Source: Amphirosellinia nigrospora
Lineage: Eukaryota > Ascomycota > Sordariomycetes > Xylariales > Xylariaceae
DNA: 64,000 bases
Reading direction: 5' to 3'
NCBI GenBank assembly: GCA_004123355.1
Contig: SCHM01000005.1
Coordinates: forward strand, 682,001-746,000
How positions within the stretch are numbered: the first letter of the stretch is position 1; every line of letters starts with the position of its first letter. Below are positions 12,203-24,647 of the stretch, piece after piece. A program made the translations under genes and the position numbers. The notes beneath the pieces are model-generated. The model was not told the origin of the DNA. It worked only from the letters and a program-made list of their open reading frames with translations, and ran no database searches.

Positions 12203-14945
12203 TTATCGCCTCAATGAAACGATAAAAAGGGAATCATCGCCAAGTATCCGACCTAGTAAACTACCGCTCGTAGGGACCGTAAACGCGCGGTTGGGATCCG
12301 ATTCCCAGGTAACAGCCCCGTTACTAGCGACGTTGATATACTTATACTGCACGGCCGTCCCGGGGGCGAGGTTGATTGTCGTTCGCCAGAGGTGGTTTGA
12401 GCTCGTGCTATTTACCCAATCCAAGCGTTAGAATTGGAGAAGAAATCAGTGCGTTCGGAAGTGCGCATGCCTCGGCGTTGCAACTTCGCTAATAGGGGAA
12501 ACGATGCGGTGATACGTACTATTGCGATGCGTCGAGCGCCACGGCGCTGCCCGCTGCCCAGTTCCCGAGTTCGGGGTATTGCCTACTCTAAGCGGACGAG
12601 AACGTTAGTATCAAGTCCATTTCACTGCTCTAGTGCGACGGGGCTTTGGATTGTTTTGGATAGAGTGTGGATGGGTAGACATGGGACCAAGATGGTGGTT
12701 CAGGGATGGCGGGATTGGGAATAGGATGTCGGGTGGGAAAATGCGGTGCGACGAAATGAGAGAGGGGAATAAGTGGCTTGGAGACGAGACGAGGCTATGT
12801 GTCACATTTTGATTGTCTGTCCGACGGACGTCGTGACGATTTCGTTGAACGTCACCGCGATCGAGCTGCTACCGCCGCCGCCGCCGCTACCGCCTGTTTA
12901 CGAAACGAGGGGATAGTCAGTGACACCCGAAGACGGAAAAAGACACTGTGAAGTTCTCAAGCGACCTCGTATCCCCTAATCTCCCTTGGTTTTTTTTTGT
13001 CTGACACTTCAACCTCTGCCTGCTTGCGTACGCAATACTCAATTCAAGACAAAGGAGACGTTCACTCACTATTACAAATCCCACTCCCAGCAAGCTTAGC
13101 ACTCGGGTAAAAGACCTTGGTCGCAGGGCCCTGGGAGAAAGACAGGGTCCCGGAACCATCGGTCGTGACCGAGGCGCAGGTCAGGACCTCGGTGAGCGCC
13201 TGGTTGGCGGTGAAGCCGGTGTAGTCGCTCGTGAGGGTGACGCCGTAGCTCGCGCCGCTCGCGCCGATGTTGGTGTGGACGCTCACGATCTGGGCGCCCG
13301 CGAACCCCTTGCGCAGCACGATGGTCTTGGCGTGGGCGACATGGGCCAGGCCTGGTAGTTCACGTACTGGCCGTCGACGTAGATGGCCTGGTTCCGGATC
13401 TGGTTGACCTTCTGGATCCACGGGTACAGGTCGTTGTTGGTGGCGTAGTTGGAGGTCCACAGCGGCTCTCGGTTGTTGGGGTCTGCGGCCCGTTGAAGTG
13501 TTGCTCTTGCCCTTGGTCTGCTTGGGGTCAGTTCTTGCCATTTGGAGCCTGTTTGTGAGAGTTTTGGAAATTCCGAAGAACTATTTTGGCTCGGAAAGGA
13601 GATAGTGGCCCTAGAAGTGACTAGAACAAGAAGACGGCGACTTCGAGAATTACTCACAGATGATTGGGATGCCGTCCATTAGAATGGTGAAGGCGATAGC
13701 ATTCTTAGCTAGCGCTATATCCGACGTCAAAGATGCGAAGCGTGGGTTGTCATGATTCTCGAGGAACGACCCCAGAGTGTTCGTCTTCATCTGACCCTTC
13801 ATGGTATTAAGGCCATTGACGAGATCACTCATGGACCCTGACGTAGACTGGAAGGCCCGGGTCAACCAGTAGTAGCTAGAATCCAATACAATTAGATAAG
13901 ACCTCGTAGACTCAACTAGAGATAATACGTACGTGGGGTAGTTCAGCGTTCCGCTGATGTAGTTAAGCCAGTCGGGGTAGATTGCCGGGTTGCCATCAAA
14001 GACTTCACCGACCAGATAACAGCCTGCCGCCGAGCCGAAGCCGGGCCAAAAGTCCTTTTCAACGTGTCGAGCAGTATCTATACGTAGACCATCGATACCG
14101 TAAGTAGAGACCAGGTTCTTAATCCACGCATTATATGTTGAACGAACACCAGAATCTTCCGTCTTGACATCAGGGAGGGGAACCGTGGTGTCGCCGAGCC
14201 AGCATTTGATGATCGAGTTTGCGTCGGAGTAGTTGACGGGACAATACGAGTGGAACTTGTCAGCAGTGTTGAAAGGGGTAAACTGGCTGTAGTCGACACT
14301 CTGGGGAGACATGTTTGCACCGAAATGATTTACGACGATGTCAACCATGAGATCTGCAACACTTGAGGTCAGTTACCGTTATTTGGAGCGTAATATGTGG
14401 TGGTTTTGGAAGCTTCCAGTCACTCTCCTCTCTCAAAAGAGAAATTCGGTGGTCTAGAATCTAAAACAAAGGTTGCTGGCTCCGAAAGTTACGCACACAT
14501 GCCACGCTTATGAAGCTCCGATGAAAGCTGCTTCAAGTCGCTCGCCGTGCCGAAGTGCGAGTTAAGCGAAGTGATATCCTGGGCCCAGTAGCCATGATAA
14601 GCCGAGCTATCGACGAAGATATCCCGTTAGTTAAACGAATCTCCATCCTCTCGTCACACAAGAAGTAGCTTACCCATAAGCCGTATAAGCCTCGATATTC
14701 TTCACGACGGGACTGATCCACACGGCAGTGAAGCCCATATTCTGGATATAATCCAACTTCTTGATGATGCCCTGCCAAGTGCCGCCGCAGTACGACCTGA
14801 TATCGCTGCACGCGGACGTCGAGCCGTCGGGGCGGGCGTAGCGATCGGTCAAGACTTGGTAGATGGACTGCTTCGACCAGTCGCTGGTGGACAGCGCCTG
14901 GGCGCCGATGGCGCCGAGGGCTGCTAACACTGTCGATGCCTTCAT
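12203..14945 (-). CDS. Secreted alpha-amylase (GH13) with C-terminal starch-binding CBM20
   Basis: The enzyme hydrolyses internal alpha-1,4 bonds of starch outside the cell. Eight exons: 14945-14674, 14606-14497, 14353-13933, 13875-13658, 13517-13070, 12893-12806, 12587-12520 and 12407-12203. The signal peptide is [21 protein letters not shown]13 regions are all visible: [23 protein letters not shown] (nucleophile Asp), GEVFDGN (acid/base Glu) and ENHDNPRF (third Asp). A Gly/Ser linker ([10 protein letters not shown]) leads to a CBM20 with [22 protein letters not shown] and [13 protein letters not shown]. Frame breaks near 13490, 13344 and 12572 are each fixed by one extra G or C. Length is about 610 residues, normal for amylases with CBM20. 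The end is odd: the usual final Asp-Thr-Trp of CBM20 is absent and replaced by a basic tail, so the last exon may be incomplete. Confidence 0.93.
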
Positions 14946-16401
14946 CGTGAAAAAAGATCTTCTTCACCTGGGAGGGAGACGGATGGGGAGAAGATGGGCA
15001 GTCGATACGGGAAAAGGGCCCGACGAGGCAGCTTTTTATATGCCGGCGCCGCCGCGCACGTGGTCACCGGAGGCGACCTACACCATGACCAACCTGGACA
15101 CACGGCTCCCTATACCTTCTCCACCTCCCGCACGAGCGATCTTGGGGGTCTGAATTCGATCCAAATCGAGGCATCCGGCCTCCAAGGCTTTTCTCGGACT
15201 TCCGGAAGCCTCCAGAGCATAGAAAACACGAGATAGTGGTCGTAAACCCAGATATATAATACCGTTCGCTATGGACATTTCCAAATGTCATTGGGTGCTA
15301 GTCGCGGTATCCACGCTTGCGTCGAAACCGCTATACCATTTCAAACCCGCGAGGTGAGCGGGCCGACGACAGGAGCGGCTAGGGGTGGAACCGAAACGTT
15401 GCAATATCGGCGTTTCTCGCAGAGAAGCCCCGGATTACAACCGTCCACGTTTATGCCGGTGTCGAGTGAAAACAACAGCTTCCTAATCCTATCTATCCAA
15501 CTCAACTTTCATATTCATCTAGAGCCCTCCAGAACTACTACGAGTAGATACCTTATGCGCCATCACCGGAAGCCATGTTTTGGGATGTGAGGCATGGATC
15601 TGGGATATTAGGTATCCTTCGATATCTAGTACGACTACCGGCGAGTGCGCGCTAGATCAGAGAGGGGTACTATTACGGTATAGCCAAACATGCCCTACCA
15701 CCGACTGCATTGATGGCATCTGGGTAGATCCCAGATCCATTGGGGGACCAGCATCTGACTACTTAGTATAAATCCGCTACCGATCACACGATAGCCTCCG
15801 GTCTCCGAGAGACCCTAATAGGAGAGATTCTAGGACGACGCACCAAAACGGGGATGAGCCAAGCCCACCATAAGACCGAAGAATCCCACCACCGCGGTAG
15901 AAGCCGCGCTCGCTAGCACTGTTTGCATATGCGGGGGAAAATCCGGGGATGGAGGCGCTTCAGCTGTCCTTTCATTTGTCTAGGGAAACCTGTGGCGGAT
16001 CGATCGAGCATGCAGTACCCTCTTAATTATTTTCGTTTTACACTTTCTTTCTCCTGTCCTGGGTGCATGGTGTGAAACTAGACACAGAGTGTGAGATGTC
16101 GTGGGCTGCGAATCACGGTTGCATATCTACAGTCTAGTATATGGCATGGAGCGGAGCTGCGAGAGTAGGGATGTTTTTCTTTGGCACCTCACGGCGCTAT
16201 TAATACCTATGATAATACAGCACCATATCTTTCATATCTGTCAATGCTTCCGCCGTAAAGCTGATCCCACTCAACGAGCTACCAATGGATCGCTTTCGGG
16301 GTCCCGACAACCGTATACTATTCAAACTAGTCATATTCATGGTCGTGGCATTGTGAAATAAACAGCAGCCGCTACTCTCGCAAGTGATCAACCCTTTCGA
16401 A
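14946..16401. other. Promoter of amylase and 3' flank of the transcription-factor gene
   Basis: A 1.46-kb gap between two minus-strand genes. It contains the amylase TATA box and a CACGTG motif at 15057-15062. Short frames here (up to about 100 codons) have no domain. No gene is supported. Confidence 0.5.
15033..15040 (-). promoter_or_regulatory. TATA box of the amylase gene
   Basis: On the minus strand TATAAAAA lies about 88 bases upstream of the amylase start codon, a good position for a TATA element with a short leader. No other TATA-like sequence is as close. I could not identify a convincing pair of CGG triplets for an AmyR-type regulator. Confidence 0.6.
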
Positions 16402-19253
16402 TCAAGTACCAGGTGTAGGACCGGATGTTGGGCCAGGTGTAGGGCCAGGTGTAGGACCAGATGTATTCGTATTCATGAAGAATGACCCATCAGCAGACGA
16501 GCCTTGTTGTGATTGCTGTGACTGCTGTTCGGGGTTGCCTGCGAAGAAACCGAATGACGCCTGATCTGTCCAATTCGCCGTCTGCGCATAGTTGTCGAGT
16601 ACATCCTAGGTGTTTGTTAGTATGACTATGAAGTATAAACAAGTATATAATATCTCGATGTTCTTACCCAGTCAAAATTCTGATCAATAGCCATGTTGCT
16701 ACCGTTTCCTAGATTTGTGAACATCGAAAATGGTGATGCTGCGTTATTCACGGCCCCAATGTCCGGTTGGAATTCTGGCATGGCGCTAAGGCCCATCCCC
16801 ACACCAAGATCGATGTTGGGATAGGTTGTCCGCCGGGAGATTGATAGCTACCGTTCGGTGTCAACCCTCCTGACAGCATACCTAACGTCATGGCTGCCGT
16901 ATGTTCGGGCTGCATCTCGGCTGAGTCCAAACTGCCAAATGGGACTTCCATTTGACTTGTGACTTCTCCCGTCCCGTGGCGACGGGTGTTTCTTCCGGGT
17001 TTTGAATCTTTTCCAACATGATCCTCAGAATGTTCCATGCTTTAAATGCCTCTACGGATTCTTGCGACAGATTCGACCATATATCTCGTACATCTTCAAG
17101 AGTTTTGATCATCTCTTGCCGTTGTTCGGCAGTCCAAAAACACGAAGGTCGCGAGTCTCGTCGCCCAGCAGTGGCCTTCGCTGCATCATGATCGTGGCGA
17201 AGTTCCAGCACTACAAGCATTGTGGGTAGCAGTGTGTCCCTCGACGTAGACGACACATACCACTTCATGGTTCGAAGTCGACCGTTGGGCTGACATTCAC
17301 GATAAATGGATTTTAGATGGTTTAGCGTCTCCAACGATGCCTCGGTAGCACTACGACGTGAATAGGCATACCGAGCATTTTGCCTAGCCTTGCCCATGTG
17401 TTTCTGTGCAACATACACATGACTTTTTGATACAGGAGATCCAGATTGTATCGCGCAATTATGAGCGTAACAGGGTCATGAGACCCGTCCAGAGGTTGAA
17501 GCTTAAGATGAGGTGGGAATTCATCCATGATCTCGCGGAGCGTTCGGTCGTGCTGCAAGATCTCATCATATGGTACCTGCTTCCCTACTCGAGTGACTGC
17601 TTGAAGAATATTACCGAACTGAAGAGAAAGTTTGGCTTTTCCGATCATATAGGCGATTGGGGTGGGCTCTGCAACTGGTCGAGAAGGTGGGAGCACCTTT
17701 GTGTTAACTCCGAACTCCTCGTCAAAAATATTATGCGGGAGTTTCGTGTCGGTATCATGTTCATATATCATTGTTGGTAATGATACCTAAGAGACTGTTA
17801 GCTCGCTTGGGCAATACTTGCTGTAATAGTTCGAGATGTTACCTGATAAGAGAACATAATGTCCGCCATACGTAACAATGCCCAAGTCCGCCGCCTCATC
17901 TCCTATGATTGAACTTCAGGTTAGTCCAGATTCTTGGGTTATCACGCGTGCCTCAGGGACCGAACCTACCCCCTTAAATGGTGAAATGGAAGGAAACCAT
18001 TCCGCATCTCGATGATAACCCATACGAAAGGCTATTCTCGTGATTATTGATGTGATAAGCCACAAACCCAAATCCGCGTCCCAGCGGGAAGAGTATTCGC
18101 CAAAAAGATACAAGAGCATAGTCTCTACCGTATATTCCACCGGCTTTGTGTAATCAGCCTCGACGAGGCACTGGACGGTCCGCAGCCGATATTCAGCTGC
18201 TAAATCCAGTGATCTTCCTCGCCATTCTGGAGGCTCATCTCCAACTTTATGATAACTCAGCATGGCCAGACATAACATGGAATATAATAATCCTATCCAC
18301 ATAATGGATGATTTTGTCGGGTCTTGCCAGTAAGCTCGCAACTGCTGCTGGAAAGTCGGCCCATGTATTATACTAGCAGCCGTATCTAGTGAGTTGAAAT
18401 ATCGAGATACCAACGTTGTGATCGCAGTCTTTGCTGGTAGCTCGGCCCTTAGTTCTATCTCAGACGCAGGTGGTGCTGAGTAAGAAAAATGGGTGAATTT
18501 CGGGCCGTGGGTGGTTTTGAAGACATAACACGACGGTAACTGTTCTCTAGATCTTTTTTGTGCGAAGCGTAGAAGTTTTTCACTTCAGTGACATCGGCTA
18601 GGAGACTATGCCAATGCTCCTGGCCAATGTACATAGACTTGCCCTGATCCGCGTCGACTTTGAGCACACCTAAAGATTCGGCTAGATTGTCGTCCACGTC
18701 GCTACAACCGTCCTCGCCGTCATCCCCCATTTCCCCATCTCCGTCTCGATCGAGTCGTAAGGAAGGGCTGCTGTCGGCATTCGAAAGAGCCGCAATGGGG
18801 CATTCCGCGATGCCGTAGCTTCGGCCGCAGCCGCAGCAGTCGATGGATCGATGTTGGCGCCGCCATGCATCAAACTGAGAACCAAACCCTCTAGGCGGTC
18901 GATACGGTTCTGCATGTCGTCGGGCGTTGCATTGGCCCCAGCATTGTTTTGATTCTTTCGCCGGCTTGATGGTGTCGCGTAAACACATGATTGCGTATCG
19001 CCTCGTTTGACACAATTCTCACAGCTCGGGGCCCCCTGTTGCATTTCAATCTGGTCTCTGTTAGCCTAATCCCTATTTCGGGGCACGAGGATCAGCGTTT
19101 AGATGCAGCCTCGGCATAGAGGATTGACTTACTTTCTTGTCCTGCACGGGTAGCAGCTTAAAGGCACCCGATTCCTCCTACGTACTACACGGAACTGCTC
19201 CTCGGCGAATGGCCCGATGACGAGGTCGCTGCCGAAGGCGGTGTTGGAGTCAT
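16402..19253 (-). CDS. Zn2Cys6 fungal-specific transcription factor (several frame breaks)
   Basis: Probable nuclear DNA-binding regulator. Exons: 19253-19133, 19050-17971 (the last base could be 17970), 17902-17843, 17786-16668 and 16605-16402. The zinc cluster is split by intron 1: VPLSCYPCRTRK, then LKCNR and APSCENCVKRGDTQSC, giving the Cys6 pattern. A short dimer helix (NRIDRLEGLVLSLM) follows, then an acidic linker and the Fungal_trans domain (SRYFNSLDTAASIIHGPTF, MAYHRD-like GYHRDAEWFPSISPFKG, EMRRRTW, EPTPIAYMIGKAKLS). The C-terminus has Gln-rich and GPTPGPTPG repeats. I use the ATG at 19253, because the upstream open frame starts only at GTG; one missing C near 19205 joins it to EEQFRVVRRRNRVP. 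Further breaks lie near 19035 (G run), 18800, 18485, 17395 and 16900-16810. The target genes are unknown. It is not AmyR, whose zinc cluster differs. Confidence 0.88.
16416..16466 (-). repeat. Short tandem repeat coding Gly-Pro-Thr-Pro
   Basis: Four imperfect copies of a 12-base unit (GGTCCTACACCT and variants) encode the GPTPGPTPGPTSGPTPGT tail at the very end of the transcription factor. It is an in-frame coding minisatellite. Confidence 0.75.
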
Positions 19254-21712
19254 GGCGAAGGTAAGGAGTAGGGCAATGCGAAGATGGCGGCCGCTGTGTT
19301 CTCAAGTGATTATTCCTCGTTATTGTCACTGCAGGCTTGACCGAGGGAAGTCGACTATTATGACCCTCGCAGGCCAGAGTGGCTAATTGTCCCGTGGTGA
19401 AGGGTGAGGATATCTAGAAAACAGTGACGTGGGTGCCTTGCGGATCTAGGTGTATACTGATCGAAGCGATTAGGGCGGTGTAGGCGCTTTCGATTTCGGT
19501 GACACAGATGGGGGTTGAACGGGAATATTTATTCGAACTCTGGGGCTGCGCTGACGGTAGCGTACGAGGGACGGTAGTTTTACACATGCGACGCTATTCA
19601 AGTACAATAATGATACGACCCAAGATGTATAGGGAGCTCGGCGCCTAAATAGGTATAAGCGCCACAACGAGGAGAGAGGGGCTGCATCGACGGCCCCAAT
19701 GCGGTGGGGGTTGGACGGTCGTAGGTTGGCAATCGGCGGTGGTGGATTATATGTATGACCAGTTGAATCGGACGCCAACGACGGATACGGCGAAGCGGGC
19801 GGCACACATACAACAATAACAAGGCACGAAAATGATTGGAGTGGTAAGAAATAGGCCGATGAGCTTTAGTATGGTGACGCTATTGTCGCAAACAATTGCA
19901 AGAGCACAATGCACAACTAGATGACGAGGACCACCACTTGAGCTGCCAGGTTGTGAAGCGACCAAGGTAATTCTTCATTAATGCCTCGTGTTGAAGCAAG
20001 ACACCTGAGCTATAAAGGAGTTAGTTGACCAGCAATAATCGTCCAGCTCGATATAGTAGGCGGAATGAATTGGATCCGGCGGTGGGGTGGCAACAAAGGG
20101 AGCGTAGATGCGATGGGCACAAGTGGTTAGGTCAATGATTTTTGATGTTGGTCATGCCCCTGGGGTTGGGTGTTGTCGACAGAGGAATATTGACTCCGGG
20201 GGGAAGAAGTGAGGGAGAGATGCCCATGAGGTTTGAGTCTCAGACTCTGTACAATATGTCGATCTGAAGTTGAGTGCCAGACAGGTGATGGAATGGTGGT
20301 AATGGTGGTACACTATGGTGGGGGGTGCCACTTCTCTTGCTGACATGACATGCCTCTTTCCGTCACAGACCAAATGCCAGACGCCAAGGATCCAGGAACA
20401 ACCTAATGGACCCGATGTAAGTACCTAGTGTCCACGGTATGTACCTAATCTATCTACCTACCTATGTATCTTTTATCTGCCTACTTGTGTCTGACTCCTA
20501 ATAAGATTGTGACCAGTTGAATATAAGAACTAGGTAGTATGTATTGTCTTTTTAATTGTGCATTAGACTGACTGATATGCAGTTCAACCTCGGGCCTGGC
20601 CGCGTCGGACTAATCTGGCTGCAGGGTATGATGGATGTGCCCAGGTGATGCGCATGTCTCCAATTGCTGGCCATGTTAGTCGTTCTATGTCAGCGAATTC
20701 AGGCAGCCTCTTGCTGACGTATATGTACACTATTAGCATGCTTAGGTACCTTATTATCCAGGTAAAACAACGCGACTTTGGGTAGAGCAAGCATCGCGTG
20801 CATTGTGTCATTGACTGGGGTTTGGCCGTGTCAGTTATGCAGCTATAAGCGATGATTCGACTCCCGGTCATGCGCGAATCACAGCACCGCGATGGACGGC
20901 AGCGAGGTTAATCCATGGATCATCCATAGACTTATCTGTATGACTCATTCTGCAACACTATTGAGATTGGCAAGCCTACTACATATATATGCAAGCGTGG
21001 TCCGGCTAGGGTGTTTTAGCGCAGTTAAGTTATGGACTTAAGCTCTGTCTCCGGTATTCCTCATTCGCCTTGATCCCCCTCAACAAACTTGAAGATCTGA
21101 AGTTATCTGAGGTTTAAGCATCCACGATTTGAGGCCAGAATGAGCTCGACCATTGTTCTTCACTAGAACTAGTTAAATATAACAATGCTACGGGCGTTAA
21201 GAGATCCTTATAAGCTCGTAGGAGTCTTTTTAGCGTTATAGTAAATGGTTAGTCAAGAGAAGGAAGGTGTTTGAGGTTGTATACTCTCCATGTGCACACT
21301 CATGATAAGGTTGTGTTGCCTTTGAGAATGCTACAGTTGTTTTAAATAGACTCGGAAGTCTCCGAATTACCTCGGCAATTCATCTGTGCGACGGTGCGAG
21401 TCTCGCAACATGCTTGAGGCCGGTGTTTATCGGCCTTAAGATCTTTCCTATCTGGGACACGTCAATCTAATCAGTTGCTCCTTACACCCTTTCGTGATTA
21501 CAACTTCGTCTCAACAAGACACAGCACGCGCAATTGACTGGAAATGTTCTTGCGCTCACCAACAGACGATCGCTCCGATCGGTGAATTATTGGCGCTTGC
21601 GCCGAATCCCGTACCTTTGGAGGCATCGCACTTCAAGTTCATCCGATATACCGATGTTCTCCTACTTACTTGATCATAAAGTCCTTTAAGACGCTCCAAC
21701 GGCATCGGCACT
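19254..21712. other. Divergent promoter region
   Basis: This 2.46-kb gap lies between the transcription-factor gene (minus) and the multicopper oxidase gene (plus). Minus-strand frames at 19470-19965 and 20584-20871 are pyrimidine-rich and lack domains. Near 20425-20480 there are repeated CTACCTAC/TACCTAA motifs. From about 20900 to 21300 the sequence is AT-richer. No gene is supported. Confidence 0.5.
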
Positions 21713-23992
21713 ATGGTTGGCCGCGAGGATGGGGGGCCGTGCTGCCACGCGATCAGCGTGATCGGGGATTGGGAACTAGTCTACGCCAGGCGCGTGAAGG
21801 TTTGCCCGACGGCGCTGAAACAGAGGACAGGCGTCTTCTTTCCGAGGACGATCGCGAGCAAACCTGGGTAGCCGCGAAGACGGCATCGCAAGCCCGCGAG
21901 GCAGCAGGGTTTTTTGCCGTCATATTTGCGCTTTCCGTAACCGGCGCCCTCGTTCTCGCAGGGCTGCTGCTATCTCTCAACCCTTCGGGACCAAAGGTTG
22001 AGTGGCAAGTTGGCGGCCATCATCCACCGCCAAAGTTGGCACATCCGGGAGATAGATATGTTCTGAACCCGGACTGGGACTTTTCTGCCCCAAGCCAAGT
22101 CAGAGAGTATGAATGGACCATCACCGATGGAGAAGGCAGCCCGGACGGTGTACACAGGCCCATGATGTTAATTAACGACCAGTTTCCGGGACCTCTGATC
22201 GAGATGAATGAAGGAGATGTGCTCAGCGTCAAAGTGTTAAACAAGGCGTCCAATGCTACCGCACTTCATTGGCATGGTATCTTTCAAAACGGAACAAACT
22301 GGATGGACGGGGCTGCTGGTGTGACCCAATGCCCTATCGCTCCCGGCCAGTCTTATCAGTATAAGTTTAATGTTACGGGCCAGTCGGGCACATGTAAGGC
22401 AAAATCTCCTACTTAACCCCCTTCGAAACCTGAGTCCCTAGGGTATCAATTTCACTGTGGCGTAGACCTATTGGACCTGCCGAGCTAACACATGGACACA
22501 AGACTTTTACCACGGTCATCAGGGGGTTCAAGCCCTCGATGGCCTCGTAGGGCCAATGGTAGTCCACACTACCCGAGAGGCTGGGAAACCATATTCGTCC
22601 GACCGCGTCATCCTGCTACAGGACTGGTGGTACGACCCAGCAAGCGGCCTTATGCGGGATGTGTTGTCTCCCGGAGTCGAGGATGCGCCCATTCCCAACA
22701 CAGCATTGATGAACGGAGTCAATCAGGCCGTCTGCTCTGATCACCCTAACCGGAAATGCACCGACGTGGAAGCCGCATCTTTACCACTTATAAACGTGGC
22801 GCATGGTGAGAAACATAGGCTTCGTTTCATTAACGTGGGCGGCTTTGCCTGGTTTCAGGTCGCCGTTGACGATCATGTCGATTTGCAAGTTATGGAGGTG
22901 GACGGAAACATTGTCCAACCTACCTTGAGTTCGCCTCTACTTATTGCACCCGGACAACGTTACAGTGCGGTGCTGGGGGCTGATCACGACGACGGAGCAT
23001 TCTGGCTCCGGGCTAGGATGGTTACATCTTGCTTTGCAGAACAGAAGCTTCCCGAGAACGGTATTGAGGAAGCAAAAGCCATCATTAGCTATAAGAAGGA
23101 TCTACACACTCGACACGGTGACCATGATGCAGAAGACACTCATGACGAGGACGGCGACGACGATGAAGATGATGGCGAGGAACATCTCGTCTTACCCCAG
23201 ACAACATCCGACATTCCATTTCTCTCAGTTTGCCGAGACCTAAGCTCCACCACCTCTTTTCTGCCCTGGCCTCAACTACCCGCGCCGGAGGTCGCAGACC
23301 ACTCGTGGCATCTGCGTGTCAATCTAGCTATTGGAGATTGGCGACTGCAAAGGGGGTTTTTAAACTCATCATCATTTCGACCGAATTTAACATATCCCAC
23401 GCTACACCGGGTTCTCGACGGACTAGCACAAGGTAACGAGTCCTTTGCAAAGGAAGGTGTTAATATAGCCGCCTTTGACCCCGAGTCCGAGCTCGTCATT
23501 TCAAACAACAACGTGGAGGTCGTCGATATTATTTTACAGAACATGGACGAGAACAGCCACCCCTTCCACCTACACGGGAACCAAATGTGGGTGCTCGGGG
23601 CCGGTCACGGTTACTTCCCCGGGTACGAAGCACTAGGCTTTTTACCAGAGGGGAAAGGCCTCCTCGACCCGGCCAACCAGACCCTCATCAGCAACCCTCT
23701 CAAAAGAGATACGATCACGGTCGAAGGCTTTGGGTGGAGCTTGATCCGGTTCGTAGCTGATAATCCCGGCGTGTGGTTGTTTCATTGCCATGTGATCTGG
23801 CACTCGGAAGCTGGAATGGGGATGCAGTTCTTGTCGAGGATAGACGAGTTGCGCGGCTTGCGGGTGCCGGAAGAGGCGCGTAAACTGTGCGACGCCCCTG
23901 AAGAGGAGCTGCTGAAGGGAGCGCCGCCGAAAGACGAGGTCTTTTTTGGCTTTGGAGATAGCCGGCATCGGCGACGCGGTCGCATTGGGTGA
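21713..23992 (+). CDS. Membrane-anchored multicopper oxidase (laccase/ferroxidase-like) with His/Asp-rich insert
   Basis: Multicopper oxidases couple oxidation of a substrate (phenols, Fe(II), Cu(I)) to reduction of O2 to water. Two exons, 21713-22393 and 22503-23992, are separated by a 109-bp intron with CTAAC before its CAAG end. The proposed ATG at 21713 reaches the main frame if the G run at 21731-21736 lacks one G; without it the frame has no ATG before the membrane segment. One hydrophobic helix (AAGFFAVIFALSVTGALVLA) lies near residues 65-85, so the catalytic part is outside or lumenal. All copper sites are present: HWHGIF, FYHGHQG (made by splicing), HPFHLHG and HCHVIWHSEAGMGMQF, with Met at the axial position. 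Between domains 2 and 3 (DNA about 23103-23193) an acidic, His-rich stretch is inserted. It lies 655 bp upstream of a ferroportin-like gene on the same strand. Substrate unproven. Confidence 0.9.
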
Positions 23993-24647
23993 TACCAGGA
24001 TTATAAGAGTAATTTTAATAAGTATATACCGAATACCATTTGTACTTTATATTTCCATCGGTCGTAGTTTATTTGTTTAGCCGTCGTTGTTTTTCTATGT
24101 CATCGAGCTGCTTGAGGGTTATGATTGTACTAAAAGCTCGGTTTCAAAACTCAACACGAATCCCTTTGATCCGAACTCTAGGCGAAATTATCTTTGATAC
24201 CTACCAGGGTGAGGGACGTATGATCTCCATAACCATATTCTTCTAACGCGAGATACTCAAGGATGTAACGGTGAGTGGGCCATGAAGCCTCCGAACCGGC
24301 CTAAAACCCCCGTCTTGCTCGCACCAAATTCAACCGAAGTGGCGCCACGTCTCCGTCGCATCCCAAACCTATACCAAAAAAAATCCACCTTGATCCGGCC
24401 CGGAGTTTCTGAGGAACTGTACCTCCTCCATCCGGCAGATCGGTCTGACTCATTCAAACCGCCGATGTTCTGGGTATGATGGGTTGAGTTTGGGTGCTTG
24501 TAGGCCTCTTTTCCAGGCGTCTGATTCGCCAATTACATACTACCAATATTTCATAGTCAATAGTTCTATACTCAACGACTTCCAAGTCCCTGTCCTGTTT
24601 ACTCATCATTGTAATGTGTTAGAACAACCGGGAGGGAAATTTTCAGT
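23993..24647. other. Intergenic region between oxidase and ferroportin-like genes
   Basis: This 655-bp gap carries the 3' end of the oxidase gene and the promoter of the transporter gene. A motif search for GATA sites (iron regulators of the SREA type) would be worth doing here; by eye I see no compelling cluster. No gene is seen. Confidence 0.5.

Noticed and set aside
16402-19253. Identity of the regulator as AmyR because it lies beside an amylase
   Set aside because: Its zinc cluster (SCYPCRTRKLKCNR) and Fungal_trans domain belong to another Zn2Cys6 subfamily.
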